Assembly: GCA_016714015.1 (NCBI GenBank) | Contig: JADJNZ010000007.1 | Coordinates: forward strand, 124,001-188,000 | From: Gemmatimonadota bacterium | GTDB taxonomy: Bacteria > Gemmatimonadota > Gemmatimonadetes > Gemmatimonadales > Gemmatimonadaceae | DNA length: 64,000 nucleotides | Direction of reading: 5' to 3' | Shown: positions 22,615-31,375 of the stretch, piece after piece | Numbering within the stretch: position 1 is the stretch's first letter | Layout of the letters: each line of letters opens with the position of its first letter | Made by a program: the position numbers and the translations under genes | Notes under the pieces: generated by a model | Databases searched by the model: none | Seen by the model: the letters and a program-made list of their open reading frames with translations, nothing else | What the model was told of the DNA's origin: nothing

Positions 22615-23441
22615 CACAAGCCACCCCTCAATGGGTCCCACCGGCCGGTCCCCTCGGCGAACTCACTGCGAGTTCGGAGACGCGGGCCCGACAGGTGGCG
22701 GCCGACCGCGACCGGATCCGTGGGCTCGAGGCGAGGGCAGATGCGATGCCGGTCCCGCCCGCGTTCGCGCAGGCGTTGCGCGGCCCTCGCGTCCGGGTGA
22801 TCGCCGAACTCAAACGGCGCTCCCCGAGCAAGGGCGTGATCAACGACGCGATCGATGCCCCGGCGCGGGCCACGGCGTATGCCGCCGGCGGAGCCGCCGC
22901 GCTCTCGGTGCTCACCGAGCCCACGCGCTTCGGTGGCTCGCTCGAGGACCTCGAGGCCGTGCGCGCCGCGGTCGCGCTGCCACTGCTCCGGAAGGACTTC
23001 ATTACCCACGAGGTCCAGCTCCTCGAGGCGCGCGCGGCCGGCGCGTCGGCGGTGCTGCTGATCGCGCGCGCGCTGCCGGCGGAGCGGCTCCGTGCGTTGG
23101 CCGCCGTCGCACATGCGCGCCGGCTCGAGTGTCTCGTCGAGGTGCGCACCGAGGCGGAACTGCTCGTGGCGCTCTCGGTGCCGGGTGCGATCGTCGGCGT
23201 GAACAACCGGGATCTCGAGACGCTGAGGATCGACGAGGCGACGGGGATCCGGCTCCTGCCCCTCGTGCCTCCGGACCGGGTGGCGGTCTACGAGAGCGGG
23301 GTGACGAGCGTCGTCGGGGTGGAACGGGCCGCGGCGGCGGGGGCGGACGCCGTGCTCGTCGGGTCGGTGCTCTCGGCCGCGGAGGACGGCGCCGCCGCGG
23401 TCCGTGCGCTCTCGGGCGTCGAGCGCCGTGCACGCGCCTGA
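22605..23441 (+). CDS. trpC: Indole-3-glycerol phosphate synthase
   Basis: TrpC closes the indole ring of CdRP to form indole-3-glycerol phosphate. The ~278-residue barrel shows RVIAELKRRSPSKG (phosphate and catalytic lysines), LSVLTEPTRFGGSLEDL, LPLLRKDFI, GVNNRDLETL and YESGVTS. The start is uncertain: TTG 22605 is the first usable codon and lies inside the second direct repeat, and no ATG precedes the conserved region. If TTG is right, a regulator bound at the repeats would also affect trpC. The gene overlaps trpF by 14 bases. Confidence 0.93.
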   Translation: MPEAQATPQWVPPAGPLGELTASSETRARQVAADRDRIRGLEARADAMPVPPAFAQALRGPRVRVIAELKRRSPSKGVINDAIDAPARATAYAAGGAAALSVLTEPTRFGGSLEDLEAVRAAVALPLLRKDFITHEVQLLEARAAGASAVLLIARALPAERLRALAAVAHARRLECLVEVRTEAELLVALSVPGAIVGVNNRDLETLRIDEATGIRLLPLVPPDRVAVYESGVTSVVGVERAAAAGADAVLVGSVLSAAEDGAAAVRALSGVERRARA

Positions 23442-24081
23442 CCTCAAGTTCTGCGGCCTCACCCGGGCCGAGGATGCCGCGATCGCGGCCGAGCTCGACG
23501 CGCGGTTTGCCGGGGCGATCTTCGCGCACGGTCCGCGGCTGCTCGACGCTCCGCGCGCGCGCACGATGTTCGCCGGCCTCGAGGGGAGTGCGGTGCAGCG
23601 GGTCGGCGTCTTCGTCTTGCGCGAGGTCGACGAGGTGTTGCGGATCGCGGACGCGGTCCAGCTCCATGTGCTACAATTGCACGGTGGCGGAACGCCAGAC
23701 AGCGTTCTAACGTTGCGAGAACGGTATGCGGGAGCGATCTGGGTCGTCATGCGCGTGTCGGGCGCGACCGTCGAGCGGGTCGATCCGGAGGTGCTCGCGG
23801 CGGTCGATGGGGTGGTGCTCGATACGGCGGTCGGCGGGCGTTCAGGCGGCACAGGGGTGGCCTTCGATTGGGCCGCGTCGGTCCCGGCCGTGGCGGCACT
23901 CCGCGACCGGACGATGGTGATGCTGGCCGGCGGCCTGCGGCCGGAGAACGTGAGGGAGGCGGTGCGGACGCTCGCACCCGCGGCAGTGGATGTCAGTTCC
24001 GGCGTCGAGGTGTCGCCGGGCATCAAGGACCATGGGCTGATGCGGGCGTTCGCCCAAGCGGCGCGCCTGCGCGAGGTGTGA
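23428..24081 (+). CDS. trpF: Phosphoribosylanthranilate isomerase
   Basis: TrpF isomerises phosphoribosylanthranilate to CdRP. The 217-residue protein has the short beta-alpha barrel with LKFCGLT carrying the catalytic Cys, FAHGPRLL, LQLHGG, and the C-terminal phosphate site MLAGGLRPENV with AVDVSSGVE. The start GTG 23428 lies within the end of trpC and gives the expected N terminus. The stop overlaps the trpB ATG as TGATG. A sequence GCTACAATTG inside the gene resembles a -10 box but is coding. Confidence 0.95.
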   Translation: MHAPDLKFCGLTRAEDAAIAAELDARFAGAIFAHGPRLLDAPRARTMFAGLEGSAVQRVGVFVLREVDEVLRIADAVQLHVLQLHGGGTPDSVLTLRERYAGAIWVVMRVSGATVERVDPEVLAAVDGVVLDTAVGGRSGGTGVAFDWAASVPAVAALRDRTMVMLAGGLRPENVREAVRTLAPAAVDVSSGVEVSPGIKDHGLMRAFAQAARLREV

Positions 24082-25271
24082 TGAGTTCGGCCACGACCGA
24101 TCGGTTCGGAGCATTCGGCGGGCGCTACGTGCCCGAGACGCTGATCCCCGCGCTCGACGAGCTCGAGGCGGCGCTCGCTTCGGCGCTCGCGGACCCTGCC
24201 TTCCAGGCGGAGCTGGACCATCTCCTCTCGACGTACGTGGGCCGCCCCTCCGCACTCACCGAGGCGCCGCGGCTGTCGGCGCACATCGGTGCACCCGTGT
24301 GGCTCAAGCGCGAGGACCTCAACCACACGGGCGCGCACAAGATCAACAATGCGCTCGCGCAGGCGCTGCTCGCCAAGCGGATGGGGAAGCAGCGGATCAT
24401 CGCCGAGACCGGCGCGGGGCAGCACGGCGTCGCCACGGCGACGGTCTGCGCACGCCTCGGGCTCACCTGTGTCGTGTACATGGGTGAGGAGGACATGCGC
24501 CGCCAGCAGCTCAACGTCTTCCGCATGCGCCTGATGGGGGCGACGGTGGTCCCGGTGACGGCGGGAACGCGCACGCTGAAGGACGCGACGAGCGAGGCGA
24601 TCCGCGACTGGGTCAGCACCTGCACCGACTCGCACTACATCATCGGCAGCGTGGTCGGTCCGTCGCCGTATCCGCGCATGGTGCGCGACTTCCAGGCGAT
24701 CATCGGGCGCGAGGCGCGGGCCCAGATGCTCGAGCGTGCCGGCCGTCTTCCGCGCAGCGTGATCGCGTGCGTGGGCGGCGGCTCGAACGCGATGGGCATC
24801 TTCCACGCGTTCACCGGGGATGCGGGAGTGGAGCTGATCGGCGTTGAGGCCGCGGGCGAGGGCATCGAGACCGGCCGTCACTCGGCGTCGCTCAGCTTGG
24901 GTGTGCCCGGCGTGTTGCACGGGACCCTGAGTTACCTGCTGCAGGACGCGAACGGGCAGGTGCACCCGGCGCACTCGATCTCCGCCGGCCTCGACTATCC
25001 CGGCGTCGGGCCGGAGCATGCGTACCTCAAGGACTCGGGGCGCGCGACCTACGTCGCGGTCACTGACGACGAGGCGCTTGGCGGGTTCGAGCTAATGAGC
25101 CGACTGGAAGGGATCATCCCGGCGCTCGAGACCTCGCATGCCATCGCCTGGATGGCGGCCCAGCGGGGCCGCTGGGCCGCCGACGAGCCGGTGCTGCTCT
25201 GCGTCAGCGGCCGTGGGGACAAGGATGTCGCGCAGGTCGCGCCGATGCTCGAGGTCCGGGGCACGCCGTGA
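24081..25271 (+). CDS. trpB: Tryptophan synthase beta chain
   Basis: TrpB condenses indole and serine to tryptophan with PLP. The 396-residue protein contains the PLP lysine in NHTGAHKINNALAQA, plus AETGAGQHGVATAT, CVGGGSNAMGIF (PLP phosphate loop), SASLSLGVPGVLHG and LCVSGRGDKD. It is the TrpB1 type that pairs with TrpA. ATG 24081 overlaps the trpF stop. The stop overlaps the following HEAT-repeat gene as GTGA, so two unrelated genes separate it from trpA. Confidence 0.98.
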   Translation: MSSATTDRFGAFGGRYVPETLIPALDELEAALASALADPAFQAELDHLLSTYVGRPSALTEAPRLSAHIGAPVWLKREDLNHTGAHKINNALAQALLAKRMGKQRIIAETGAGQHGVATATVCARLGLTCVVYMGEEDMRRQQLNVFRMRLMGATVVPVTAGTRTLKDATSEAIRDWVSTCTDSHYIIGSVVGPSPYPRMVRDFQAIIGREARAQMLERAGRLPRSVIACVGGGSNAMGIFHAFTGDAGVELIGVEAAGEGIETGRHSASLSLGVPGVLHGTLSYLLQDANGQVHPAHSISAGLDYPGVGPEHAYLKDSGRATYVAVTDDEALGGFELMSRLEGIIPALETSHAIAWMAAQRGRWAADEPVLLCVSGRGDKDVAQVAPMLEVRGTP

Positions 25272-27022
25272 GCACCCCGCTCGCGCCCGACACGGAGAAG
25301 GAAGCGCCGCCGTTCGCGCCTTCCATCGTCGAGGACATGTTCAAGCTCCTCGACAAGGGTGTGCGGGCGCATCAGCTGTACATGCACAATAACCCGACCT
25401 ACCTGAAGGCGCTCGAGAACGTGAAGCGGTCGTTCGGCCCGCTCTGGGAGCAGACCGACACGCTGACGATCACCGTGACCGAGACGCAGTTCACGTGGAG
25501 CGGGGTCGTCGTGCACGCGTCGCCGGAGAAGAGCGGTGACTCGATCCCGTGGCTCCTCTTCAAGGACGGCCTGCGCGAGTTCACCTGGACGACGGGATTC
25601 GAGGAGTCCGAGCTCGAGAAGTTCATGGCGCTGCTCCCGCGCGTGCGCCGCGCGACCGCGGCCGAGGATGACCTGCTCACGATGCTGTGGGAGCAGGACT
25701 TCACGTGCATGCGCTATCGCTACGTCGAGCTCAACGACCCTTCCGCGCCGATGGACCCGGCCGCCGAGCCCGGCAAGTGGCCCGCGCCGCTCGGGCGGTC
25801 GCATGAACCGCTCAGCAACGCGATCGATGAGGCCAGGGACGAGCAGTCGCAGGAGCAGACGCAGGAGGGCGGGGCCGCGCCATCGCGCCAGTCGGGCGTG
25901 GTGCGCATGGAGGACTTCGACTCGACGCTCTACTTCCTCGATGCGAACGAGATCGAGTACCTCCGGCAGGAGACGACGCGCGAGTACGATCTGGACCTCC
26001 GCCGTCTCGTCCTCTGCGCGTTGCTGGACATCTTCGAGCTGCAGGTCGACCCGCTCGTGCGCACCGAGGTCGCGAACGACCTCGAGGCCCTCGTGCTGCA
26101 CCTGCTCTCGGCTGGCCAGTTCTCGAGCGTCGCCTTCCTGCTGCGCGAGGTCGGCGCGACGATGCAGCGCGCACGCGAGCTCACGCCGCAGGACAAGGAT
26201 CGCTTCGGGCGGCTCGCCGACCGGCTCAGCCATCCCGATGCGCTCGCGCAGATGCTGCAGGCGCTGGAGGAATCGGCGACTCTGCCGCCGAAGGACGACC
26301 TCGCACAACTCTTCGGGCAGCTCAAGCCGACCGCGCTCGCGGTGGTGCTCGACTCCATCGATCGCACGCAGAACGTGGGGCTGCGGCCGCTGCTCGAGGC
26401 CTCGGCGGAGCGACTGGCGCAGTCCAACACAGGCGAACTCGTGCGCTTGGTGAAGGACGCCAAGCCGGCGGTCGCGCGCGAGGCCATCCGCCGCGCCGGG
26501 GCGATGCGCACGGCGGCCGCGGTGCCCTCGCTCGGCGAGGTGCTCGGGAGCGGCGCCGAACGCCCCCTTCGCGCCGCCGCGGTGACCGCCCTGACCGAGA
26601 TCGGCACGCCGGGTGCGCTCTCGGCGCTCGAAACCGCGCTGAACGACGAGGATCGTGACATCCGCATCGCGACGATCCGCGCCCTCATGGCACGCACGCA
26701 CCGGCCGGCGCTGGCGAAGGTCGACGCGCTCGTGAAGGGGAAGGGCGTCAAGGACGCCGACCGCACCGAACGCATCGCGCTCTTCGAGCTGTACGGCACG
26801 ATCTGCGGCGACGGCGGGATCACGTTCCTCGATGGATTGCTGAACGCGAAAGGCGGGCTCTTCGCGCGCAAGGAGGACCCGGAACTGCGCGCCTGCGCGG
26901 CGCTCGCGCTCGGGCGCATCGGCTCCGCCGCCTCACGCGCGGTGCTCGAGAAGGCGGTCGGGGAGAAGGAGGTCATCGTGAAGAGCGCGGTCTCGCGGGC
27001 GCTCAAGGGCGGTGCCGCATGA
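25268..27022 (+). CDS. HEAT-repeat protein encoded inside the trp cluster
   Basis: The 584-residue protein starts at GTG 25268, overlapping the trpB stop. The N-terminal ~170 residues are globular (VEDMFKLLDKGVRAHQLYM, LFKDGLREFTWTTGF). A Gln/Glu-rich linker follows near residues 190-210. From about residue 390 the chain is built of helical HEAT repeats, for example LRAAAVTALTEIGTPGALSA and LRACAALALGRIGSAASRAV. No catalytic motif is visible. The downstream HD-GYP protein has a related N-terminal theme (ALRNLKLYPVENAVVQKAL), which suggests the two may interact. Function is unknown; a scaffold role is an inference. Confidence 0.75.
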   Translation: MSTPLAPDTEKEAPPFAPSIVEDMFKLLDKGVRAHQLYMHNNPTYLKALENVKRSFGPLWEQTDTLTITVTETQFTWSGVVVHASPEKSGDSIPWLLFKDGLREFTWTTGFEESELEKFMALLPRVRRATAAEDDLLTMLWEQDFTCMRYRYVELNDPSAPMDPAAEPGKWPAPLGRSHEPLSNAIDEARDEQSQEQTQEGGAAPSRQSGVVRMEDFDSTLYFLDANEIEYLRQETTREYDLDLRRLVLCALLDIFELQVDPLVRTEVANDLEALVLHLLSAGQFSSVAFLLREVGATMQRARELTPQDKDRFGRLADRLSHPDALAQMLQALEESATLPPKDDLAQLFGQLKPTALAVVLDSIDRTQNVGLRPLLEASAERLAQSNTGELVRLVKDAKPAVAREAIRRAGAMRTAAAVPSLGEVLGSGAERPLRAAAVTALTEIGTPGALSALETALNDEDRDIRIATIRALMARTHRPALAKVDALVKGKGVKDADRTERIALFELYGTICGDGGITFLDGLLNAKGGLFARKEDPELRACAALALGRIGSAASRAVLEKAVGEKEVIVKSAVSRALKGGAA

Positions 27023-28518
27023 GCGACCCCAAGGGCACGCCGCCGGGCGGGCGCGCGTCGGTCGCGCGCACCGGCACCATGCCGACGGGCGCCGGCCTGG
27101 GTGAGGGGACCGTGCGGACGATCGGGCGCAGCTGGATCCTCGGTCTCTACGTCGCGCTCCGCAACCTCAAGCTGTATCCGGTCGAGAACGCCGTCGTACA
27201 GAAGGCGCTCGACGACCTCGCGGGGCTGTCGGGTGACCTCATCGCGGGCGACGGCGAGTGCGAGTTCCGGCTCGCGGGGGAGTTCATCTTCCTGAATTCG
27301 ACCCGCATGAAGCTCGACCTCGACAACTACACGAGCTTCTCGTACATCCTCGGCCGCTGCCGCGACGCGGGCGTGGGCCTCATCCGGTTCCACGAGAAGC
27401 CCGCGGTCCGCGACTGGACGATCCTCCTGTCGTTCCTCGCGAACCCGCAGGGGCGCGGGCCGGCCGAGCGTTTCGATGCGCTCCTCAAGCGGCTCGCCGA
27501 CACCAACGTCGGCGTCTTCGAGGTCACGCCGCCCATCGAGGCCGCCGACGATCCGGCGGACGCCGTCGAGACCAAGGAACGCGCCAAGCGGACCTACCAG
27601 CAGTCGGTCAGCACCACGAAGGAAGTGATCAACTCGGTGCGCATGGGCGCGAGCCCGAACATCAAGAAGATCAAGCGCGTGGTGCAGGGCATCGTCGACC
27701 AGATCCTCGCCGAGGAGACGTCGCTGATCGGGTTGACGACGATCCGCGACTACGACGACTACACGTTCACGCACTGCGTCAACGTCTGCATCTTCTCCGT
27801 CGCGCTTGGCCGCCGTCTCGGGCTCTCCCGCCTGCAGCTGTACGACCTCGGCTTCGCCGGGCTCTTCCACGACATCGGCAAGTCGCGCGTGCCCATCGAC
27901 ATCATCCGGAAGCCGGAGATGCTGAACGACGACGAGTGGCGGCTGGTCGCCGCGCACCCGTGGCTGGGCGTGCTCGCGCTCTTCCAGCTCCGGGAGCAGT
28001 CGGAGTTCCCGTACCGGTCGATGCTCGTCGCGTACCAGCATCACATGAAGCGCGATCTCACCGGCTACCCGCGGTCGCTGCGGATGCAGGAGATGACGTT
28101 CTACAGCAAGATCGTCGCGGTCGCCGACGGGTTCGACGCGGCGACGACGCGCCGCATCTACATGTCGGAGGCGCTCGACCCGGCCGAGGTGCTGCGGGAG
28201 ATGCGCGACAACCCGCGCCGCGGCATGGATCCGGTGGTGGTCAAGGCCTTCGTCGCACTGCTCGGCATCTACCCGGTGGGCACGTTCGTCGTGCTCGACA
28301 CCTTCGAACTCGCGATCGTGCATGGGGCGAACCCGCTCCAGGACATGATCTCGCGCCCCATCGTGCGCATCGTCAGCGACGCGCTCGGCAACGTCCAACA
28401 CCCGGGCGCGCTCGTCGACCTCGCCGAGCGCGACGAGTCGGGGAACTTCCGTCGGACCATCATCAAGACGGGCGACCCCGAACGGTACGGGGTGCGCGTC
28501 GGGGACTACTTCCTCTGA
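27019..28518 (+). CDS. HD-GYP domain protein, likely cyclic di-GMP phosphodiesterase
   Basis: The 499-residue cytoplasmic protein has an uncharacterised N-terminal ~190 residues and an HD-GYP domain around residues 240-420. The metal site is recognisable: FTHCVNVCIFSVALGRRLG, GLFHDIGKSRVP with the HD pair, AAHPWLGV, YQHHMKRDLTGYPR with the GYP motif, and KIVAVADGFDA. HD-GYP enzymes hydrolyse c-di-GMP or related dinucleotides. In the motif, H-H-x-x-x-D-x-T-G-Y-P replaces the common H-H-E-x-x-D-G-x-G-Y-P, so activity is not certain. ATG 27019 overlaps the HEAT gene stop, and its own stop overlaps the trpA CTG. Confidence 0.88.
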   Translation: MSDPKGTPPGGRASVARTGTMPTGAGLGEGTVRTIGRSWILGLYVALRNLKLYPVENAVVQKALDDLAGLSGDLIAGDGECEFRLAGEFIFLNSTRMKLDLDNYTSFSYILGRCRDAGVGLIRFHEKPAVRDWTILLSFLANPQGRGPAERFDALLKRLADTNVGVFEVTPPIEAADDPADAVETKERAKRTYQQSVSTTKEVINSVRMGASPNIKKIKRVVQGIVDQILAEETSLIGLTTIRDYDDYTFTHCVNVCIFSVALGRRLGLSRLQLYDLGFAGLFHDIGKSRVPIDIIRKPEMLNDDEWRLVAAHPWLGVLALFQLREQSEFPYRSMLVAYQHHMKRDLTGYPRSLRMQEMTFYSKIVAVADGFDAATTRRIYMSEALDPAEVLREMRDNPRRGMDPVVVKAFVALLGIYPVGTFVVLDTFELAIVHGANPLQDMISRPIVRIVSDALGNVQHPGALVDLAERDESGNFRRTIIKTGDPERYGVRVGDYFL

Positions 28519-29300
28519 GTCGCTCGCTCTCGGGTCATCTCGCGACGCTGCGCGCGGCGCATCGCCGTGCCCTCGTCTGCTACGTCACGGCCGGCCACCC
28601 GGACCGCGCGGCCTCGCTCCGACTTCTGCGGGAGCTGCCGGCGGCCGGCTGCGATGTCCTAGAGGTCGGCGTCCCGTTCTCCGACCCGCTCGCGGACGGG
28701 CCGGTCATCCAGGGGAGTTCGCAGCAGGCGCTCGAGCGGGGGATGACGCTCGAGGGGGCGCTCGCGCTCGTCGCCGAGGCCCGGCCTGCGGTGCCGGTGG
28801 TGCTCTTCAGCTACTTGAACCCCTTGCTCGCCGCGGGGCCGGAGGTACTCACGCGAGCCGCGGCGTCGGGCGTGCAGGGCGTGCTCGTGACCGACCTTCC
28901 CGTGGGGGCGGATCCGGCGCGCGAGGCGTGGCTCGGCGCGGGGCCCCTCGAGTTCGTGCGCCTCGTCGCCCCGACCACGCCGCGTGAACGGATGGCCGAG
29001 ATCGTGAAGCATGGGCGCGGCTTCGTCTACCTCATCAGCCGCATGGGCGTGACGGGGGTGCAGCCGAAGGTCGCGGCGGACCTGCCGCGGAGCCTCGCGG
29101 ACCTCCGCGCCGTCTGTGACCTCCCCATCTGCGTCGGCTTCGGCATCTCCACGCCGGAACAGGCCGAACAGGTCGGCGCGCTTGCCGATGGTGTCGTCGT
29201 CGGCAGTGCGCTCGTGCAAGCGGCCGACCAACATGGCGTCGACGCGGCGCTCACCCTCGTGCGCGACCTGCGGGCCGCCCTCGACCGGATCCCCGCGTGA
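28515..29300 (+). CDS. trpA: Tryptophan synthase alpha chain, apparent CTG start
   Basis: TrpA splits indole-3-glycerol phosphate and passes indole to TrpB. The catalytic residues lie in CDVLEVGVPFSDPLADGP (Glu and Asp), with GVLVTDLP, FVYLISRMGVTG and the phosphate site VGFGISTPEQ. The frame has no ATG, GTG or TTG before the conserved start RSLSGHLATLRAAHRRALV. CTG 28515 overlaps the HD-GYP stop as CTGA, exactly like the GTGA and ATGA junctions elsewhere, and GGGGA lies nine bases upstream. I therefore place the start there, giving 261 residues. Genes of another pathway separate it from trpB. Confidence 0.95.
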   Translation: MSRSLSGHLATLRAAHRRALVCYVTAGHPDRAASLRLLRELPAAGCDVLEVGVPFSDPLADGPVIQGSSQQALERGMTLEGALALVAEARPAVPVVLFSYLNPLLAAGPEVLTRAAASGVQGVLVTDLPVGADPAREAWLGAGPLEFVRLVAPTTPRERMAEIVKHGRGFVYLISRMGVTGVQPKVAADLPRSLADLRAVCDLPICVGFGISTPEQAEQVGALADGVVVGSALVQAADQHGVDAALTLVRDLRAALDRIPA

Positions 29301-31375
29301 ACTTCGTCCTGACCCTCTACCGGCTCGCGCTGTCGACCATCGGCGCGCTGCTGCTGGTGGCCGGGGTCGTGCTCTTCCCGGGGTGGCTCGACCGGCTGGC
29401 CTGGATCGCGTCGATCACCGCGGTCACCGCCTTCCTGCGCCGTGACCAGCTCGCGGTCACGAAGTACGCGGCGATCCACCTCATCGCGCCCCTCGCGGTG
29501 GGGGGGGCGCTCATCGTCGGCGTGGTGCCGACGGCGCTTGGGCTCGCGATGGGCATCTTCGCCGCGGACCGCACCTGGCTCCGGCGCAACACCAGCGCCG
29601 CGTGGCAGAACGCGGCGCGCGAGGTCACCGCGCTCTTCGCCGCCTTCGGCTGGTATGCGCTCGCGCGCGGGCCGCTCGGCGCCGACAACTCGGTCCTCGA
29701 CGGCCAGAGCGTTCCCGCGGTCGCGGTGTTCGTGCTCGTCCACTTCCTCATCTCGAAGGCGCTCTACTACTTCACGCTCTCCATCCGCGGGAAGCTCTCG
29801 GACGAGGAGTTCTCGCTCATCCTCCGCTACGAGGTGATCGGCCTCGGCACCGGGGCGATGGGGCTCAGCGCGCTCCTGCTCGCGCTCGGGTTCCTCGGCT
29901 GGACGGGCGCCGGCGTCGTGCTCGTGGTCCTGGCGTTCGCGGGCCTCCTCCTCAAGCGGATCCTCGAGGAGAGCATCGCGGCGGAGGAGCTCAACACGGT
30001 CCTCGCGATGGAGATCGCGGTCGCCACGGACGCCGACCTCGGCGACGCGATCAAGCGGCTCGAGAACCTCGCGAACCGGCTGCTCGAGTGGACCGAGATG
30101 CGCATCCTGCGCGTCGAACGCGATCGCCTGACGTTGATCTACCGGTCGAGCACGGGACTCCTCCGGCCGCCCGAACCCCCGCCGCGCGACGGCGAGCAAC
30201 TGCGGCGCGAGGCGATCGACACCGGGCGTCCGGTGATCCTCGTGGACGCCGACAAGGATCCGCGCGTCGAACGGCCGCTCCCCAGTGCCGCGTCGCGCGC
30301 GGTGGTCCCGCTCCGGTTCGGCGACCACACCATCGGCCTGATGGAGCTCGACACCCACAAGCGCGGATCGTATGGCGCCAAGGAGTCGGTGCTCATCCGT
30401 CGCGTCGCGAACCAGCTCGCGACGACGATCCACATCCTCGACCTCCGCAAACCGCTGCTCGAGACGGTCGACCGCCTCTCGCGCGAACTGGCCACCCTCA
30501 CCACCTCGGCGCGCACGCTGCGCGGGGGCGGGGAAGCCGTGGCGCGTACGGCCGGGGAGATCGGGCGCGCCGTGGTCGAGGAGTCGGAGCAGCTCGCGCG
30601 CGGCATCGAGTCCACGCAGGGCCTCGATGCGCGCGCCCGCGCGACCGCGCAGGACGCGCGCGAGGCGCACGAATCCACGCGCAAGGCGAGCGCCATCGCG
30701 ACGGAGAATCGCGGCACGGTGCACACCGCGATGGAGCGTCTCGTCGGCGCCCAGCGGGTGGTCGCGGAAGGGGCGGACCGCATGCGGGCGCTCACGCAGA
30801 CCACGACGCAAGTGACGGGCTTCATCGCCGTGATCCGCGAGCTGGCGGTGCAGACGAACCTCCTCGCGCTCAACGCGGCGATCGAGGCGGCGCGGGCGGG
30901 GCACGAGGGACGCGGTTTCGCCGTCGTCGCCGACGAGGTGCGCAAGCTCGCGGAGGAGAGCGGGCGCGCCGCCGACGAGGCGCAGGGCGTGTTGCGCGAC
31001 TTCGAGCAGCGCGTGCGCGATGCGGCCTCGCTGATGGGACGGGGCGAGGCGCTGATGCAGGACGCCGAGACCCTCTCCGGCGGCGCACGCGAGGCACTCG
31101 GCAGCATCGTGAGCGCGACGGGCGGGGCGGCGCAGCAGGCGGCGCGCATCGCGATCTCCGCTGACGACCAGGGGACCGAGGTCGCCCGCCTGCGCGAGCG
31201 CATGGGGCGCGTAGTGGACATCGCGGGACGCAATCGCGCGGGCGCCGAGGCGGTGGCCGCGGCGGCGGGGGACCAGGCGGCCGCGTTGCGCGAGATGGAG
31301 GAGGCGACGACGAGCCTCAAGCAGGTCGCGAGCGAGCTTTCCGAACTCACCCGTCGGATCACGAACGCGCGATGA
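29297..31375 (+). CDS. Methyl-accepting chemotaxis-type receptor with multi-pass N terminus and GAF domain
   Basis: The 692-residue protein starts at GTG 29297, overlapping trpA. Residues ~5-225 hold about eight hydrophobic segments with short loops. A GAF-like domain follows at ~240-390 (ILRVERDRLTLIYRSS, HTIGLMELDTHKRGSYG). The C-terminal signalling domain has the conserved receptor tip around residue 515: ELAVQTNLLALNAAIEAA and RGFAVVADEVRKLAEESGRA. There is no HAMP domain and no large periplasmic sensor, so membrane or cytosolic signals are likely. No che genes are nearby. It sits between trpA and a YqeK-like gene with four-base overlaps. Confidence 0.9.
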   Translation: MNFVLTLYRLALSTIGALLLVAGVVLFPGWLDRLAWIASITAVTAFLRRDQLAVTKYAAIHLIAPLAVGGALIVGVVPTALGLAMGIFAADRTWLRRNTSAAWQNAAREVTALFAAFGWYALARGPLGADNSVLDGQSVPAVAVFVLVHFLISKALYYFTLSIRGKLSDEEFSLILRYEVIGLGTGAMGLSALLLALGFLGWTGAGVVLVVLAFAGLLLKRILEESIAAEELNTVLAMEIAVATDADLGDAIKRLENLANRLLEWTEMRILRVERDRLTLIYRSSTGLLRPPEPPPRDGEQLRREAIDTGRPVILVDADKDPRVERPLPSAASRAVVPLRFGDHTIGLMELDTHKRGSYGAKESVLIRRVANQLATTIHILDLRKPLLETVDRLSRELATLTTSARTLRGGGEAVARTAGEIGRAVVEESEQLARGIESTQGLDARARATAQDAREAHESTRKASAIATENRGTVHTAMERLVGAQRVVAEGADRMRALTQTTTQVTGFIAVIRELAVQTNLLALNAAIEAARAGHEGRGFAVVADEVRKLAEESGRAADEAQGVLRDFEQRVRDAASLMGRGEALMQDAETLSGGAREALGSIVSATGGAAQQAARIAISADDQGTEVARLRERMGRVVDIAGRNRAGAEAVAAAAGDQAAALREMEEATTSLKQVASELSELTRRITNAR

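Noticed and set aside
23670..23680. GCTACAATTG, a good -10 match inside trpF
   Set aside because: It encodes conserved residues of the barrel (LQLHGG region) and the downstream genes overlap tightly, so an internal promoter is not needed.
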